DNA of 64,000 bases from Holophagales bacterium (GCA_009836625.1 VXVC01000007.1:328067-392066), one strand, 5' to 3'; counted from the stretch's first letter, positions 17,389-26,512 are shown. The notes: generated from the sequence alone by a model not told the origin. Program-made: numbers and translations.

Positions 17389-19113
17389 CTAGCGCCGACT
17401 GCGTTGGTAGAGGAACGACACCGCCACCAGCAGCGCGCCGACGATCAGGAAGGAGAGGATCCGGTAGCCCTGTTCGAGGAAGGACAGGTCGACCAGGAAG
17501 GTCTTGCCGACCACGACGAGCAGCAGCGCCAGACCCTGCCAGCGCAGGCCGGGGGCGCCGCGGCGGATGCCGGCGGCGATCAGGGCCGCCGCCCACAGGA
17601 GCCAGACGGCCGACAGAACCACCTGGGCGGCCAGATCGAGGTCGAGGTCGACGTCGAGTCCCTGGACGACGTCCCACGACTCGGTCGACACGGCGACGAG
17701 CGCGACGACGTTGGCGACAACGAGCGCCACGGCCCAAACGGGCGCCTCCATCCGCACCTTGGTCTTCAGGCGGGTGCGCACGTAGACGGCGGCGGCGACC
17801 AGTCCGGTCGCCACGCCGGCCAGGGTCAGGAAACGCAGGTTGATGAAGAGGATGTCGCGCTGCCCTCCGAAGGCTGCCGGCGTCATCAGCAGCACGACGC
17901 CGAAGAGCGCGACCGAGAAGACGCGCATCCAGATCGCCGGCAGCCGCGTTCCGGCAATCGCCAGCGCCACGGCCTCCGCGGTCCACGCCAGGGTGATCCA
18001 GTCACCCTCGAGCCGCATCGGGAAGGCGATCGTGGCCAGTAAGGCCGCGAGGACGGCGAATAATGCCTGCAGTTGCCGGGTTCTCCGCTCTTCCCCTCCG
18101 CTCCAGGTTCCGAGCGCGCGGGACACCGCCAGGTGGACCGCTGCCAGGGCCACAACGGCGCCCGTCAGGAACCACCGCTGGTCCTCGTAGAGGAGTTGCT
18201 GCAGCAACAGAACGTAGAAGCCGAGCGCCAGAACCAGCACGCCAAGCTCGGTCGGGCGCAGGCGCCGGGCCAGGCGCACGCGCGCAAGTGGCAGAGCGAA
18301 GTAGATGGCGTAGAAGAGCGTGCCGAAGAGAGCCGTCGAGAGAAGCCGCTCGCCCTCGTAGAACTCGACGTACCAGGCGATGAAGTAGACGGCCGTCGCG
18401 ACCAAAGCGGCCGGGGCCAGGACGCGGAAACCCCGGAGGAGAGCCAGCGCGAGCAGGCTCGCGCTGAGCAGGGCCAGATAGCTGAAGAGCACGACCTGAG
18501 GGTCCGTGCCGGTGCTGAGCAGTGCGGGCGTCAGGTAGCCGCCAGCGAGCGCCAGGGCCGCCAGCCGTTGCGAGTCGCGCCGTACCGACAAGCCGATGAC
18601 CGCGGCGGTGACGAGAGCGAGGAACGCGAACGCCGCCGGCTGCGGCACGAGGGCGTAGAACTCCCAGGCGGCGTAGCCCGAGAGATAGACGATGCCGGCG
18701 CCGAGAGCCGACATCCCCTCGGAGAAGTAGCGCATCTTTCGTTTGGCGAGCCACTCTCCGTAGCCCGCGAGTGTGAGGCCGCTCACGAGCCCGATCAGAA
18801 CGCGTCCCGTCGGCCCGATCCACTCGTTCTCGAAGGCGTAGCGGAGGAAGAAGGCCGCGGCGATCAGGAGCGTGAGAATGCCGATCCGGTTCAGCCAGCG
18901 GCCGCCGATCAGCGACTCGAAGTCGATGTCGCGCCAGGCGGTGCGCTTGGGCGTTCGGGGTTTTGGCGCTGACGGCGCGGGCTCTACGGGCTGAGGACGC
19001 TTCTCGGCGGGTCGGTCGCCTTCGCCCTCGCCACGCAGCGCCGCCACCTCCTCCTGCAACTCGCGGACTCGCGCCTCGAGCGTCCGCACCCGCTGATCGA
19101 GGGACTCCGGCAC
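17389..19113 (-). CDS. DUF2339 multi-pass membrane protein
   Basis: Large integral membrane protein, 574 residues. An N-terminal coiled coil (about 5-28, LDQRVRTLEARVRELQEEVAAL-like heptads) and a Pro/Lys linker precede roughly 14 or more membrane segments; the FESLIGGRWLNRIGILTL entry motif is characteristic of DUF2339. Function unknown. The GTG start at 19113 is only seven bases downstream of the cytochrome gene stop, so it is probably the third gene of the sulfite-oxidase operon. Whether it takes part in sulfite oxidation is not known. Confidence 0.8.
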   Translation of the reverse strand: MPESLDQRVRTLEARVRELQEEVAALRGEGEGDRPAEKRPQPVEPAPSAPKPRTPKRTAWRDIDFESLIGGRWLNRIGILTLLIAAAFFLRYAFENEWIGPTGRVLIGLVSGLTLAGYGEWLAKRKMRYFSEGMSALGAGIVYLSGYAAWEFYALVPQPAAFAFLALVTAAVIGLSVRRDSQRLAALALAGGYLTPALLSTGTDPQVVLFSYLALLSASLLALALLRGFRVLAPAALVATAVYFIAWYVEFYEGERLLSTALFGTLFYAIYFALPLARVRLARRLRPTELGVLVLALGFYVLLLQQLLYEDQRWFLTGAVVALAAVHLAVSRALGTWSGGEERRTRQLQALFAVLAALLATIAFPMRLEGDWITLAWTAEAVALAIAGTRLPAIWMRVFSVALFGVVLLMTPAAFGGQRDILFINLRFLTLAGVATGLVAAAVYVRTRLKTKVRMEAPVWAVALVVANVVALVAVSTESWDVVQGLDVDLDLDLAAQVVLSAVWLLWAAALIAAGIRRGAPGLRWQGLALLLVVVGKTFLVDLSFLEQGYRILSFLIVGALLVAVSFLYQRSRR

Positions 19114-19120
19114 GCGCTGC

Positions 19121-19546
19121 CTAGTCTCCGTCAGTGACCGGGGGTTGTCGCAGCGGCGCTCGCCTTCGCCTCAGCTCGGTCGGCTTGACCTGCACGCCGT
19201 AGCTGGCCGCCAGGTAGTCGAGGATCGGTTTCTCCAGGTCGCCCAGCAACTCGAGACCCTCGTCCTTCTCCATGCGCCGGATTGTCCGGATCCAGCCGTC
19301 GCGACTCGTGCGGTTCTGCTGCAGCAGCGTGGCGGAGTGGCATTCGGTGCAGCGGTCGCGGACCACCTTCCAGGTTGCGGCTTCGTCCTTGATCAGGCCA
19401 CTCTCGGGGTCCACTGGAGTGGCTGGCTTCTGAGCGGCCGCGACAGATGTCACGGCGACGAGCAGAGCCGGCCAGAAGGCCGGCGCACCGACACTCGGAA
19501 TAGCGACCCCGCCTCGGCTTCTGACGCGTCGGCTCCTAAGCCACAT
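19121..19546 (-). CDS. Small c-type cytochrome, putative SorB-like partner
   Basis: Exported mono-heme cytochrome of 141 residues with a signal peptide ending near AAAQ (about residue 39) and a heme motif CTECH at 66-70. A Met-containing segment RRMEKDEGL may supply the axial ligand. Its gene overlaps the 3' end of the upstream sulfite-oxidase-like gene by 11 bases, an arrangement that resembles SorA-SorB sulfite dehydrogenases, where the cytochrome accepts electrons from the molybdenum centre. The assignment to SorB rests on context and size, not on strong sequence identity. Confidence 0.72.
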   Translation of the reverse strand: MWLRSRRVRSRGGVAIPSVGAPAFWPALLVAVTSVAAAQKPATPVDPESGLIKDEAATWKVVRDRCTECHSATLLQQNRTSRDGWIRTIRRMEKDEGLELLGDLEKPILDYLAASYGVQVKPTELRRRRAPLRQPPVTDGD

Positions 19547-20831
19547 ACACGGCGATCCGGTGGCAGGCGTTGTTCAGGTAGCCGCGCGGGTTCCAGCCGG
19601 GGAGGACCACCGGCTGCACGTCGCCGTTCGCATCGGCGGCCCGCGCCCAGACCTCGTAGTAGCCGGTCTCGGGGAACTCGAGGTCGAGATCCCAGTTCTG
19701 CCAGGCGAGGCGGTTCACGGGCGACTGCAGATCGGCCCGGATCCAGGTCCGGCCGAAGTCGATCGAGACGTCCAGCCGTTCGACCCGGTTGTCTCCGGTC
19801 CAGGCGTGGCCGTGCAGCGGCAGGACTTCGCCCGCCGGGTGCTGGAAACCGCTCTGCGGATAGGTGATCAGGGACTTGACCGGCATCGCCTCGATGATGC
19901 GCATGTCCCCGGGGGTGACTTCGGTACCCGGCGCCACCGGCTTGCGGGGCACCTTGTACGACATGCCGGTCATCTTCGGCCCGTCGTGGACGATGTTCCG
20001 AATCGCGATCCTGCTCAGCCACTTGCCGGAGGTGGACCCCGGCCAGCCGCCGAACACGAGCCGCAGCGGATGGCCATTCATCGGGTGGAGCGGCTCGCCG
20101 TTCATTCCCCAGGCGATCATCGACTCGGCTTCGAGCGCCTTGGTCATCGGTACGCCCCGGGAGATGGGGACGCCGCCGTCGGCTGTCCTGTCCGTTCCGT
20201 AGTAGGCCACGTAGACCGCGTCGTCCCCGTAACCGCAGTCCTCCAGGACGTCCCGCAATCGGATGCCGTCCCAGCGCGGACACCCGACCGCGCCCACCGT
20301 CCACTGGTTACCGGAGGCCGGTGGATCGTACTCGGAGCGGCCGTTGCCGCCGCACTCCATGACGAGTTGATGGCTGACGTTCTCGAAGCGCTGCTTCAGC
20401 TCGCCCGGCGTGTACGTCTTCGTTTCGGCGGCAGACTCGCCGTCGACGGTCAACGTCCATCCCATGGCGTCCACGTCCTCCGGCGGAAGACCGTTGTTGC
20501 GGATGAACAGCCGGTTCGCAGGCGTCACGTCGTCGTTGAGCAGGTGCGCCGGTGTCTCCGCGCACAGCGGCCGGTCGTTCAGCACGGTCAGACCGTCCTT
20601 GCCTGCGATCGTGAACGGCTCGGCCTGGTTCGCGTACGCAGCCGGAATCAGGCCGGCGGGCATGAAGTCGGAGAACACGATCTTCGAACCGACCAGCGCG
20701 GTCATCGCGCCCAGTCCCTTGATGAACCCGCGCCGGGTACGGGGATCCGTGCGCCGGCCCCAGACTTCCCAATCGGCCCGTGTCGGGTCGGCGGCGAAGA
20801 CCTCGTGAATGCCTCGCACCTTTCTTCTCAT
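19536..20831 (-). CDS. Sulfite-oxidase-family molybdopterin enzyme, Tat-exported (SorA-like)
   Basis: Periplasmic molybdenum-cofactor oxidoreductase of 431 residues. A twin-arginine motif TRRGFIKG at about residues 32-39 predicts Tat export with cofactor bound. The Mo-ligand Cys is C160 in VMECGGNGRS, followed by GCPRWDGIRLRDVL and a C-terminal dimerisation domain, as in sulfite oxidases. It probably oxidises sulfite to sulfate and hands electrons to the overlapping cytochrome. GGAG lies a few bases before the ATG. Sulfite could arise from organosulfur breakdown; it is not the direct product of the sulfatases, which release sulfate. Other SuoX-fold substrates remain possible. Confidence 0.85.
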   Translation of the reverse strand: MRRKVRGIHEVFAADPTRADWEVWGRRTDPRTRRGFIKGLGAMTALVGSKIVFSDFMPAGLIPAAYANQAEPFTIAGKDGLTVLNDRPLCAETPAHLLNDDVTPANRLFIRNNGLPPEDVDAMGWTLTVDGESAAETKTYTPGELKQRFENVSHQLVMECGGNGRSEYDPPASGNQWTVGAVGCPRWDGIRLRDVLEDCGYGDDAVYVAYYGTDRTADGGVPISRGVPMTKALEAESMIAWGMNGEPLHPMNGHPLRLVFGGWPGSTSGKWLSRIAIRNIVHDGPKMTGMSYKVPRKPVAPGTEVTPGDMRIIEAMPVKSLITYPQSGFQHPAGEVLPLHGHAWTGDNRVERLDVSIDFGRTWIRADLQSPVNRLAWQNWDLDLEFPETGYYEVWARAADANGDVQPVVLPGWNPRGYLNNACHRIAVYVA

Positions 20832-20932
20832 GGTGACTCTCCGAATCGCCCGCGCTGTTCCTCCAGCCTACAACCGTCGGCCGGCGGCTTCGTTACTCTC
20901 GCCGCGACTCCCCTGAGAGGCCACCCCGCGTA

Positions 20933-22351
20933 ATGACCATCGGCACCAGACGACAAGCCTCTGTCGCCATGGCGGCGCTAGTCCTCCTCTTCGGCGCCTG
21001 CGGACCGGGGGCGGAGCCTGGCGAACAGTCTTCGACCGCTCCACCCAACGTCGTCATCATCCTCGCCGACGATATGGGCTACGGCGACCTGTCCTCCTAC
21101 GGCCACCCGCTCATCCGCACCCCGAACATCGACCGGCTCGCGGCCGAAGGCCAGCGCTGGACCTCGTTCTACGCCTCGAGCCCGCTGTGCAACCCGAGCC
21201 GGATAGCGCTGGCGACCGGCCGGATGCCGATCCGCATCCAGCGCGGCGAACTGAATCGCTGGTCCCACCTGCCCGCCAACGAAACGACCCTGGGCGACAT
21301 GTTCCAGGCCGCCGGCTACGCCACCGCCTATATCGGCAAGTGGGGCATGTCCGGTCGCTTCGCGGACGGCGGCGTGCACCCGAACGACGCGGGCTTCGAC
21401 TACTTCTACGGCGTCGAGGACTTCAACGACGGCGGCCGGCGTCCCGAGATCCCCCACACGTACGAAGGCATCAAGAACGCGACCAGCGAGGACTTCGTTT
21501 TCTCGCTATTCCGGCAAGAAGAAGCGATCGAGACGCCGACCCACCAACCGACCCTGACCCGGCGCTACACGGAGGAGTCCGTGGCGTGGCTGGAACAGCG
21601 GATCGACGCCGGCTCGCCCTTCTTCCTCTATCTCGGCCACACGATGCCCCACGTGCCGATCTTTCGGTCGCCCGAGTTCGAGGGCCACAGCCGGGCCGGC
21701 CTCTACGGCGACGTGATCGAAGAGCTGGACTGGTCCGTCGGCCAAGTCGTCGCCGCGCTGGAGGAGGGCGGCGTCGCCGGCGACACGCTGATCATCTTCT
21801 CGAGCGACAACGGTCCCTGGCTCACCTACTACGACCTCGGCGGGTCGCCGGGACCGTTCCGCGACGGCAAGCACACCGCCTGGGAAGGAGGCTTCCGGGT
21901 CCCGGGCATCTTCTGGTGGCCGGGAACGATCCAGCCGGCGACGATCGACGGCATCGGGGTCCAGGTCGACCTGATGGCTACCCTCGCCGCGATCACGGGG
22001 GCGGCCGCGCCGGCCCGCCCCATGGACTCGATGGACCTCTCCGGCACGCTGCTTCGCGGCGATCCCAGCCCGCGGAACGAGTGGTTCTACTACGGCACCC
22101 GCGGCCGGCTCTGGGCCTACCGGGTCGGCGACCACAAGCTCGTCCTCGAATCCTGGGAATCGCTGGGAAAGGAGGGAGAACTCGCCTGGCGGGGCTTCGA
22201 CAACGAGCAGATCCACGACCCGCCGCTGCTCTTCGACCTCACCACCGATCTCGGCGAGCGCTTCGACATCGCCGCCGAACACCCGGAGATCGTCGAGCGG
22301 ATACAGAGCGCGATCCGTAGACACCGACAGTCCGCGACGGCCGCGCCGTAG
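20933..22351 (+). CDS. Lipoprotein arylsulfatase-family sulfatase
   Basis: Second exported sulfatase, 472 residues, lipobox FGAC (Cys 23). Motifs are VVIILADDMGYGDLS, the formylglycine site CNPSR with C86, YIGKWGMSG, GHTMPH and SSDNGPW. It is only distantly similar to the sulfatase at 14552, so the two likely act on different sulfate esters. Maturation of C86 to formylglycine is needed. It is divergent from the sulfite oxidase (101-bp gap) and followed 24 bases later by msrA. Confidence 0.9.
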   Translation: MTIGTRRQASVAMAALVLLFGACGPGAEPGEQSSTAPPNVVIILADDMGYGDLSSYGHPLIRTPNIDRLAAEGQRWTSFYASSPLCNPSRIALATGRMPIRIQRGELNRWSHLPANETTLGDMFQAAGYATAYIGKWGMSGRFADGGVHPNDAGFDYFYGVEDFNDGGRRPEIPHTYEGIKNATSEDFVFSLFRQEEAIETPTHQPTLTRRYTEESVAWLEQRIDAGSPFFLYLGHTMPHVPIFRSPEFEGHSRAGLYGDVIEELDWSVGQVVAALEEGGVAGDTLIIFSSDNGPWLTYYDLGGSPGPFRDGKHTAWEGGFRVPGIFWWPGTIQPATIDGIGVQVDLMATLAAITGAAAPARPMDSMDLSGTLLRGDPSPRNEWFYYGTRGRLWAYRVGDHKLVLESWESLGKEGELAWRGFDNEQIHDPPLLFDLTTDLGERFDIAAEHPEIVERIQSAIRRHRQSATAAP

Positions 22352-22375
22352 CCGTCGCCCGGTACAATCCCGCCG

Positions 22376-23041
22376 ATGAGCTGGTTCTTCAACAAGGTCC
22401 GCATGCCGGAACCGGGCGAGGCGCTTCCCGGCCGCGGCGAGGCGATCCGCGTGCCCGCCCGGCACTACGTGCTCGACGCCCCGATCGCGCCGCCCTACCC
22501 GGAAGGCAGCGAACTGGCGATGTTCGGCCTCGGCTGCTTCTGGGGAGCCGAACGCAAGTTCTGGGAGGCTCCGGGGGTCATCACGACCGCGGTCGGTTAC
22601 GCCGCCGGCGCCACCCCGAACCCGACCTACCAGGAGGTCTGCAGCGGGCTGACCGGACACAACGAGGTGGTCCGCGTGGTCTTTGACCCGGAGCGCATCT
22701 CGTATGAGGAGCTTCTCCGCATCTTCTGGGAGAGCCACGACCCGACCCAGGGCATGCGCCAGGGGAACGACGTCGGCACCCAGTACCGCTCCGGGATCTA
22801 CGCCTGCTCCAAAGCGCAGCGACGGGCGGCGAAGGCGTCTCTCGCGGCCTACCAGCAGCGGTTGGTCGCCGCCGGCTACGGCCCGATCACGACCGAGATC
22901 CTCAACGCCCCGGACTTCTACTTCGCCGAGGACTACCACCAGCAGTACCTGGCCAAGAACCCCGGCGGCTACTGCGGCCTGGGCGGCACCGGGGTGACCT
23001 GCCCGGTCGGTACCGAGGTCGCCGTCGAGCAGGCGGTCTGA
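22376..23041 (+). CDS. msrA: Peptide-methionine (S)-S-oxide reductase MsrA
   Basis: Repairs the S-epimer of methionine sulfoxide. 221 residues; the active-site motif GCFWG carries the nucleophilic C54, and QYRSGIY and the [15 protein letters not shown] segment are typical. C-terminal Cys residues ([16 protein letters not shown]) can act as resolving residues. No signal peptide is evident, so it is cytosolic. A 40-residue N-terminal extension precedes the usual start of the domain. Confidence 0.95.
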   Translation: MSWFFNKVRMPEPGEALPGRGEAIRVPARHYVLDAPIAPPYPEGSELAMFGLGCFWGAERKFWEAPGVITTAVGYAAGATPNPTYQEVCSGLTGHNEVVRVVFDPERISYEELLRIFWESHDPTQGMRQGNDVGTQYRSGIYACSKAQRRAAKASLAAYQQRLVAAGYGPITTEILNAPDFYFAEDYHQQYLAKNPGGYCGLGGTGVTCPVGTEVAVEQAV

Positions 23042-23065
23042 ACGCCACACACAGGAGGCACAGCA

Positions 23066-23302
23066 ATGGCAGACACCACGGTCGGTATCACCCGCGGTCT
23101 CGGCTGGCTGCTCTTCCTCGCCGGAGTGCTCGCGCTCGGCGGCGTCGCGATCTACGCCCTCGTCATCGACGACGGGGCGCCGCTCTACATCAAGCTCGGG
23201 GTCGGCGCGCTCTACGGAGGTCTGGCGCTCCTGCTGCTGTCGGTGCTCCGCCAGCAGTTGATCGCCCGGAAGACGGACAAGTACAAGGACGTGCAGAAGT
23301 GA
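23066..23302 (+). CDS. Small two-helix membrane protein, unknown
   Basis: 78-residue protein with two clear membrane helices (about 9-32 and 43-62) and a basic C-terminal tail ARKTDKYKDVQK. The ATG is preceded by AGGAGG. I do not recognise a family. It lies 25 bases after msrA and 11 bases before the YbjQ-like gene, so the three may be co-transcribed. Confidence 0.75.
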   Translation: MADTTVGITRGLGWLLFLAGVLALGGVAIYALVIDDGAPLYIKLGVGALYGGLALLLLSVLRQQLIARKTDKYKDVQK

Positions 23303-23312
23303 GGGCCCCGAG

Positions 23313-23633
23313 ATGCTGATTGCAACCACTGAGACGATCGCAGGACACGACATCACGCAGACGCTGGGGCTGGTCCGCGGCAACACGATCCGCGCCCGTC
23401 ATGTCGGCCGCGACATCACCGCCGCGCTCCGCAACCTGGTCGGCGGCGAGGTCACCGAGTACACGAAGATGGTCGCCGAGAGTCGGGAGCAGGCGCTCGA
23501 CCGCATGGTCGCGGAAGCGGAGAGCCTGGGCGCCGACGCCGTGGTCGCGGTGCGGTTCACGACATCGGTCATCACCAGCGGCGCCGCGGAACTCCTGGCG
23601 GTGGGGACCGCGGTGAAACTGCAGCGGCGCTAG
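23313..23633 (+). CDS. YbjQ/UPF0145 family protein
   Basis: 106-residue cytosolic protein matching the YbjQ (UPF0145) family: the N-terminal MLIATTETIAGHDI, the central YTKMVAESREQALDRM and the C-terminal GADAVVAVRF segments are characteristic. Members form small oligomers, sometimes described as heavy-metal binding, but function is unsettled. The stop directly abuts the stop of the convergent deoxyhypusine-synthase-like gene. Confidence 0.85.
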   Translation: MLIATTETIAGHDITQTLGLVRGNTIRARHVGRDITAALRNLVGGEVTEYTKMVAESREQALDRMVAEAESLGADAVVAVRFTTSVITSGAAELLAVGTAVKLQRR

Positions 23634-24716
23634 CTAGCGCAAGCCCATCCGTTCCAGCACGCCGGCGACGAGCAGCGGCCACACCAGCGTCGCATCGGCG
23701 GGAACCTCCGCGAAGCGGCCGCCCTCTTCGACGGGGACGAACTTTCCCCACGAGACACCCTCGCTGTAGCCGCAACCCGAGAGCCCACCCCAGTGCTCCG
23801 GCTCGGGGCAGATCCGCACGCCGTAGCGAAAGCGTTTGGGAGGCGCGTCCTCTCCCGCCCGGCGCGCCGCCGCCTCCAGGTACGGCGCCACCTGCTGCGC
23901 CCAGTTCCGCGGCACACCGCCACCCACCGTGAAGATGCCGAGCCGCTTCGCCCTGGCCACCAGTTCGGTGTAGTGCTCCAGGTCGAGGAAGGGATCGAAC
24001 CGGAGCGGCGCCTCTCCGCGCCGGCGACGGACCCGGTTGAAGAGCGCGAAGTCGAGCCCGATCTCGGAGTCGGTGAACGCGGGCACGTAGACCGGCACGC
24101 CGCGACGCCAGGCCGAGGACAACACGCCGCGGACCGGCGAGACCTCTCCCTCCGCTTCGGTCAGCCAGCGCCCGAACGCCTCGTTCAGCAGGCGCGAGCA
24201 GGCGACCTCACCCTCGGGCCACTGCTCCAGGACCGAGTGGACGATCAACTCGACCCGGTCCAGGTTGCTCTCCAGTTCCAGCGTGTCGTAGATCCGGTCG
24301 TAGCCGGAGTAGTACGCGCTGCGGTCGTCGAGTTTGCCTGCCGGAGCCTTGAAGTGGATCATCCCGGCGGACTCGACGAAGCCGTGGACCATCAGCGCTC
24401 CCGTGCAGACGATCGCGTCGAGAAGCCCGTGGTCGATCATGTCGCACAGGACCAGCCCCTGCTTGGCCGCGGTCATCGCGCCGGTGAAGGTGCCAACGAC
24501 GAGGCAGTCCGGATCCTCCGCCATCTCCTGGAGCACGTCCGCCGCCTCGCCGAGCTGGCGACCGCCGAAGGAGGTCGACTTCATCGCCGCCAGCAGGTCC
24601 GAGAAGGAACCGACGGCACTCAGATCGAGCGGCGCGAGCGGTTCCAGTCCCTCCCCGTCGGCGAACTCGGCCGGGCGGCGCGCACCCTCCGGGGACTTGG
24701 GCGTTGGATCGTTCAT
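23634..24716 (-). CDS. Deoxyhypusine-synthase-like protein with catalytic lysine
   Basis: 360-residue NAD-dependent enzyme of the deoxyhypusine synthase family. The family's active-site region is present as GYSEGVSWGKFVP, with K325 at the position of the catalytic lysine in SWGK of eukaryotic enzymes; the NAD-binding-type GTFTGAMTAAKQG and ESAGMIHFKAP segments are also visible. Bacteria lack eIF5A, so homospermidine synthesis or another aminobutyl transfer from spermidine is more likely. The open frame extends to 24848, but the ATG at 24716 starts the conserved protein. It is divergent from the sigma-54 activator across an 81-bp region with a strong hairpin. Confidence 0.83.
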   Translation of the reverse strand: MNDPTPKSPEGARRPAEFADGEGLEPLAPLDLSAVGSFSDLLAAMKSTSFGGRQLGEAADVLQEMAEDPDCLVVGTFTGAMTAAKQGLVLCDMIDHGLLDAIVCTGALMVHGFVESAGMIHFKAPAGKLDDRSAYYSGYDRIYDTLELESNLDRVELIVHSVLEQWPEGEVACSRLLNEAFGRWLTEAEGEVSPVRGVLSSAWRRGVPVYVPAFTDSEIGLDFALFNRVRRRRGEAPLRFDPFLDLEHYTELVARAKRLGIFTVGGGVPRNWAQQVAPYLEAAARRAGEDAPPKRFRYGVRICPEPEHWGGLSGCGYSEGVSWGKFVPVEEGGRFAEVPADATLVWPLLVAGVLERMGLR

Positions 24717-24797
24717 GGGAGGGAATCCGAACCTATCGCGGCAGGCGGACACGCCTGCCGCACCGGTTCGGCTCGACTCTTGCAGCAAGCGACCCTC
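24717..24797. promoter_or_regulatory. Divergent promoter region with perfect 10-bp inverted repeat
   Basis: Between the deoxyhypusine-synthase-like gene (minus) and the NifA-like regulator (plus). GCGGCAGGCG at 24738-24747 and its exact complement CGCCTGCCGC at 24752-24761 flank the loop GACA. Both neighbours point away, so a terminator is not expected; an operator or a 5' leader hairpin is more likely. Confidence 0.55.
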
Positions 24798-26456
24798 ATG
24801 ACCGACCGGACTCGGCCTGTGACAGGATCGTCGCTCAAGGCAACGCACGTTTCGCCGCCAAACGAGGGAGAAGGCGGACGCGATTCCGCGACGAGCTTCG
24901 CCCCGACGACGCTGGCGATCGGCTGGACCGTTGTGAACTCACGCGAACCCAGGGAACTCGAGCTCCTCTACCGGCTGAGCCAGACCCTTGGCGAGAGCCT
25001 CGAGTTGCGTGACGTCACGCGGCCCGCGCTCGAGACCCTGGCCGAGCACCTGAACCTGAAGCACGGCACGATCACGCTGCTCAACCGGAAGACCGGCGAG
25101 ATCCGGATCGAGGTCGCGCACGGACTGAGCGGCGAACAGATCGCCGAAGCTCGCTACCGCCTCGGCGAAGGCGTGACCGGCCAGGTGATCGAGACGGGCG
25201 AGGCTCGGGTGATCCCCAAGACGAGCGAGTCCGAGACTTTCCTCGACCGCACCCGGCGCGGCAAGAGCGCGGAAGTCTCCTTTCTCTGCGTGCCCATCCG
25301 CACCGGCAGCGAGACCTACGGCGCGCTGAGCGTCGACCGGACCTACGACCCGGACCACGACCTGAATGCGGACGTCCGCCTGCTTCTGATCGCCGGCTCG
25401 CTGATCGCGCAGGCGGTGAAGCTCCGCCGCACCGCCGAGGAGGAGAGGGAGCAGCTCGAGGAGGAGAACGAGCGTCTGCGAGCTCAGCTCCGCGACCGCT
25501 TCCGGCCCGCGAACATCGTCGGCAACTCCCACGAGATGCAGGAGGTCTACGACCAGATCGCCACGGTCTCGAGCAGCAACACGAGCGTCCTGATCACCGG
25601 TGAGACCGGCACGGGCAAGGAGCTCGTCGCCCAGGCGATCCACTACAACAGCGCTCGTTCGGACCGACCCTTCGTCAAGGTCCACTGCGCCGCCCTTCCC
25701 GATGGCGTGATCGAGAGCGAGCTCTTCGGGCACGAGCGCGGCGCCTTCACCGGCGCGATCCAGCAACGAAAGGGCCGCTTCGAACTCGCCCACACCGGCA
25801 CGATCTTCCTCGACGAAGTCGGCGACGTGCCGCTCCTGATCCAGATCAAGATGCTGCGGGTGCTGCAGGAACGCGAGTTCGAGCGGGTCGGCGGCACGCG
25901 GACCCTACGGGCGGACGTTCGGATCATCGCCGCCACGAACAAGGACCTGTCCGCGATGACCGTGAACGGCGCGTTCCGCGAGGACCTGTTCTACCGCCTG
26001 AACGTCTTCCCGATCCACGTGCCACCGCTGCGCAAGCGCAAGTCGGACATCGTCCAGCTGGCCGACTTCTTTCTCGAGCGCTATGCGCGCGTGAACGGCG
26101 GCAACGTGCGCCGGCTGTCGAGCGCCGTGATCGACATGCTGATGAGCTACCACTGGCCCGGCAACGTGCGGGAACTCGAGAGTTGCATCGAACGCGCGGT
26201 CCTCGTGGCGAGGGACGACGTCATCCATCCCCACCATCTGCCGCCGACCCTCCAGACCGCGGAGAGCTCCGGCACCGAGCCCCCGGGGAGTTTTCAGTAC
26301 CTGGTCGAGAACTACGAGCGGGATCTGTTGCGCGACGCGCTCAAGAGCGCCCGCGGCAACATCGCCGCCGCCTCGCGCAAGCTGCGTACCACGCCCCGGA
26401 TCACCGGCTACAAGATCAAGAAGTACGGCATCGACCCCAGCCGTTACGCAAACTGA
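24798..26456 (+). CDS. NifA-like sigma-54-dependent transcriptional activator (GAF-AAA+-HTH)
   Basis: Enhancer-binding protein of 552 residues. GAF sensor about 60-200; AAA+ domain with Walker A GETGTGKE at 268-275, sigma-54 contact loop GAFTGA at 315-320, and FLDEVGD Walker B; C-terminal Fis-type helix-turn-helix ending in TTPRITGYKIKKYGI. The domain order and C terminus are NifA-like, but the inter-domain cysteine cluster of oxygen-sensitive NifA is absent and no nif genes are in the window. ATG 24798 is the first in-frame start after the divergent gene; a downstream GTG near 24932 is an alternative. A likely target promoter lies at 26619. Confidence 0.92.
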   Translation: MTDRTRPVTGSSLKATHVSPPNEGEGGRDSATSFAPTTLAIGWTVVNSREPRELELLYRLSQTLGESLELRDVTRPALETLAEHLNLKHGTITLLNRKTGEIRIEVAHGLSGEQIAEARYRLGEGVTGQVIETGEARVIPKTSESETFLDRTRRGKSAEVSFLCVPIRTGSETYGALSVDRTYDPDHDLNADVRLLLIAGSLIAQAVKLRRTAEEEREQLEEENERLRAQLRDRFRPANIVGNSHEMQEVYDQIATVSSSNTSVLITGETGTGKELVAQAIHYNSARSDRPFVKVHCAALPDGVIESELFGHERGAFTGAIQQRKGRFELAHTGTIFLDEVGDVPLLIQIKMLRVLQEREFERVGGTRTLRADVRIIAATNKDLSAMTVNGAFREDLFYRLNVFPIHVPPLRKRKSDIVQLADFFLERYARVNGGNVRRLSSAVIDMLMSYHWPGNVRELESCIERAVLVARDDVIHPHHLPPTLQTAESSGTEPPGSFQYLVENYERDLLRDALKSARGNIAAASRKLRTTPRITGYKIKKYGIDPSRYAN

Positions 26457-26482
26457 AGCGGCCGTCAGCGTCGAGGACCACG

Positions 26483-26512
26483 TTTGTCGGCCGCAACCCT
26501 GTTTGCTACAAA
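26483..26512 (+). promoter_or_regulatory. Candidate enhancer-binding site upstream of sigma-54 promoter
   Basis: TTTGT at 26483-26487 and its complement ACAAA at 26508-26512 form an interrupted dyad, and TTTG-CTA-CAAA lies within 26502-26512. It sits about 135 bases before the predicted start of the TorF-like gene, a usual distance for sigma-54 activators. It does not fit the classical NifA TGT-N10-ACA spacing, so confidence is low. Confidence 0.25.

Noticed and set aside
24798..26456. True nitrogen-fixation regulator NifA
   Set aside because: The domain order fits, but there is no Cys cluster and no nif gene nearby, so only NifA-like is justified.
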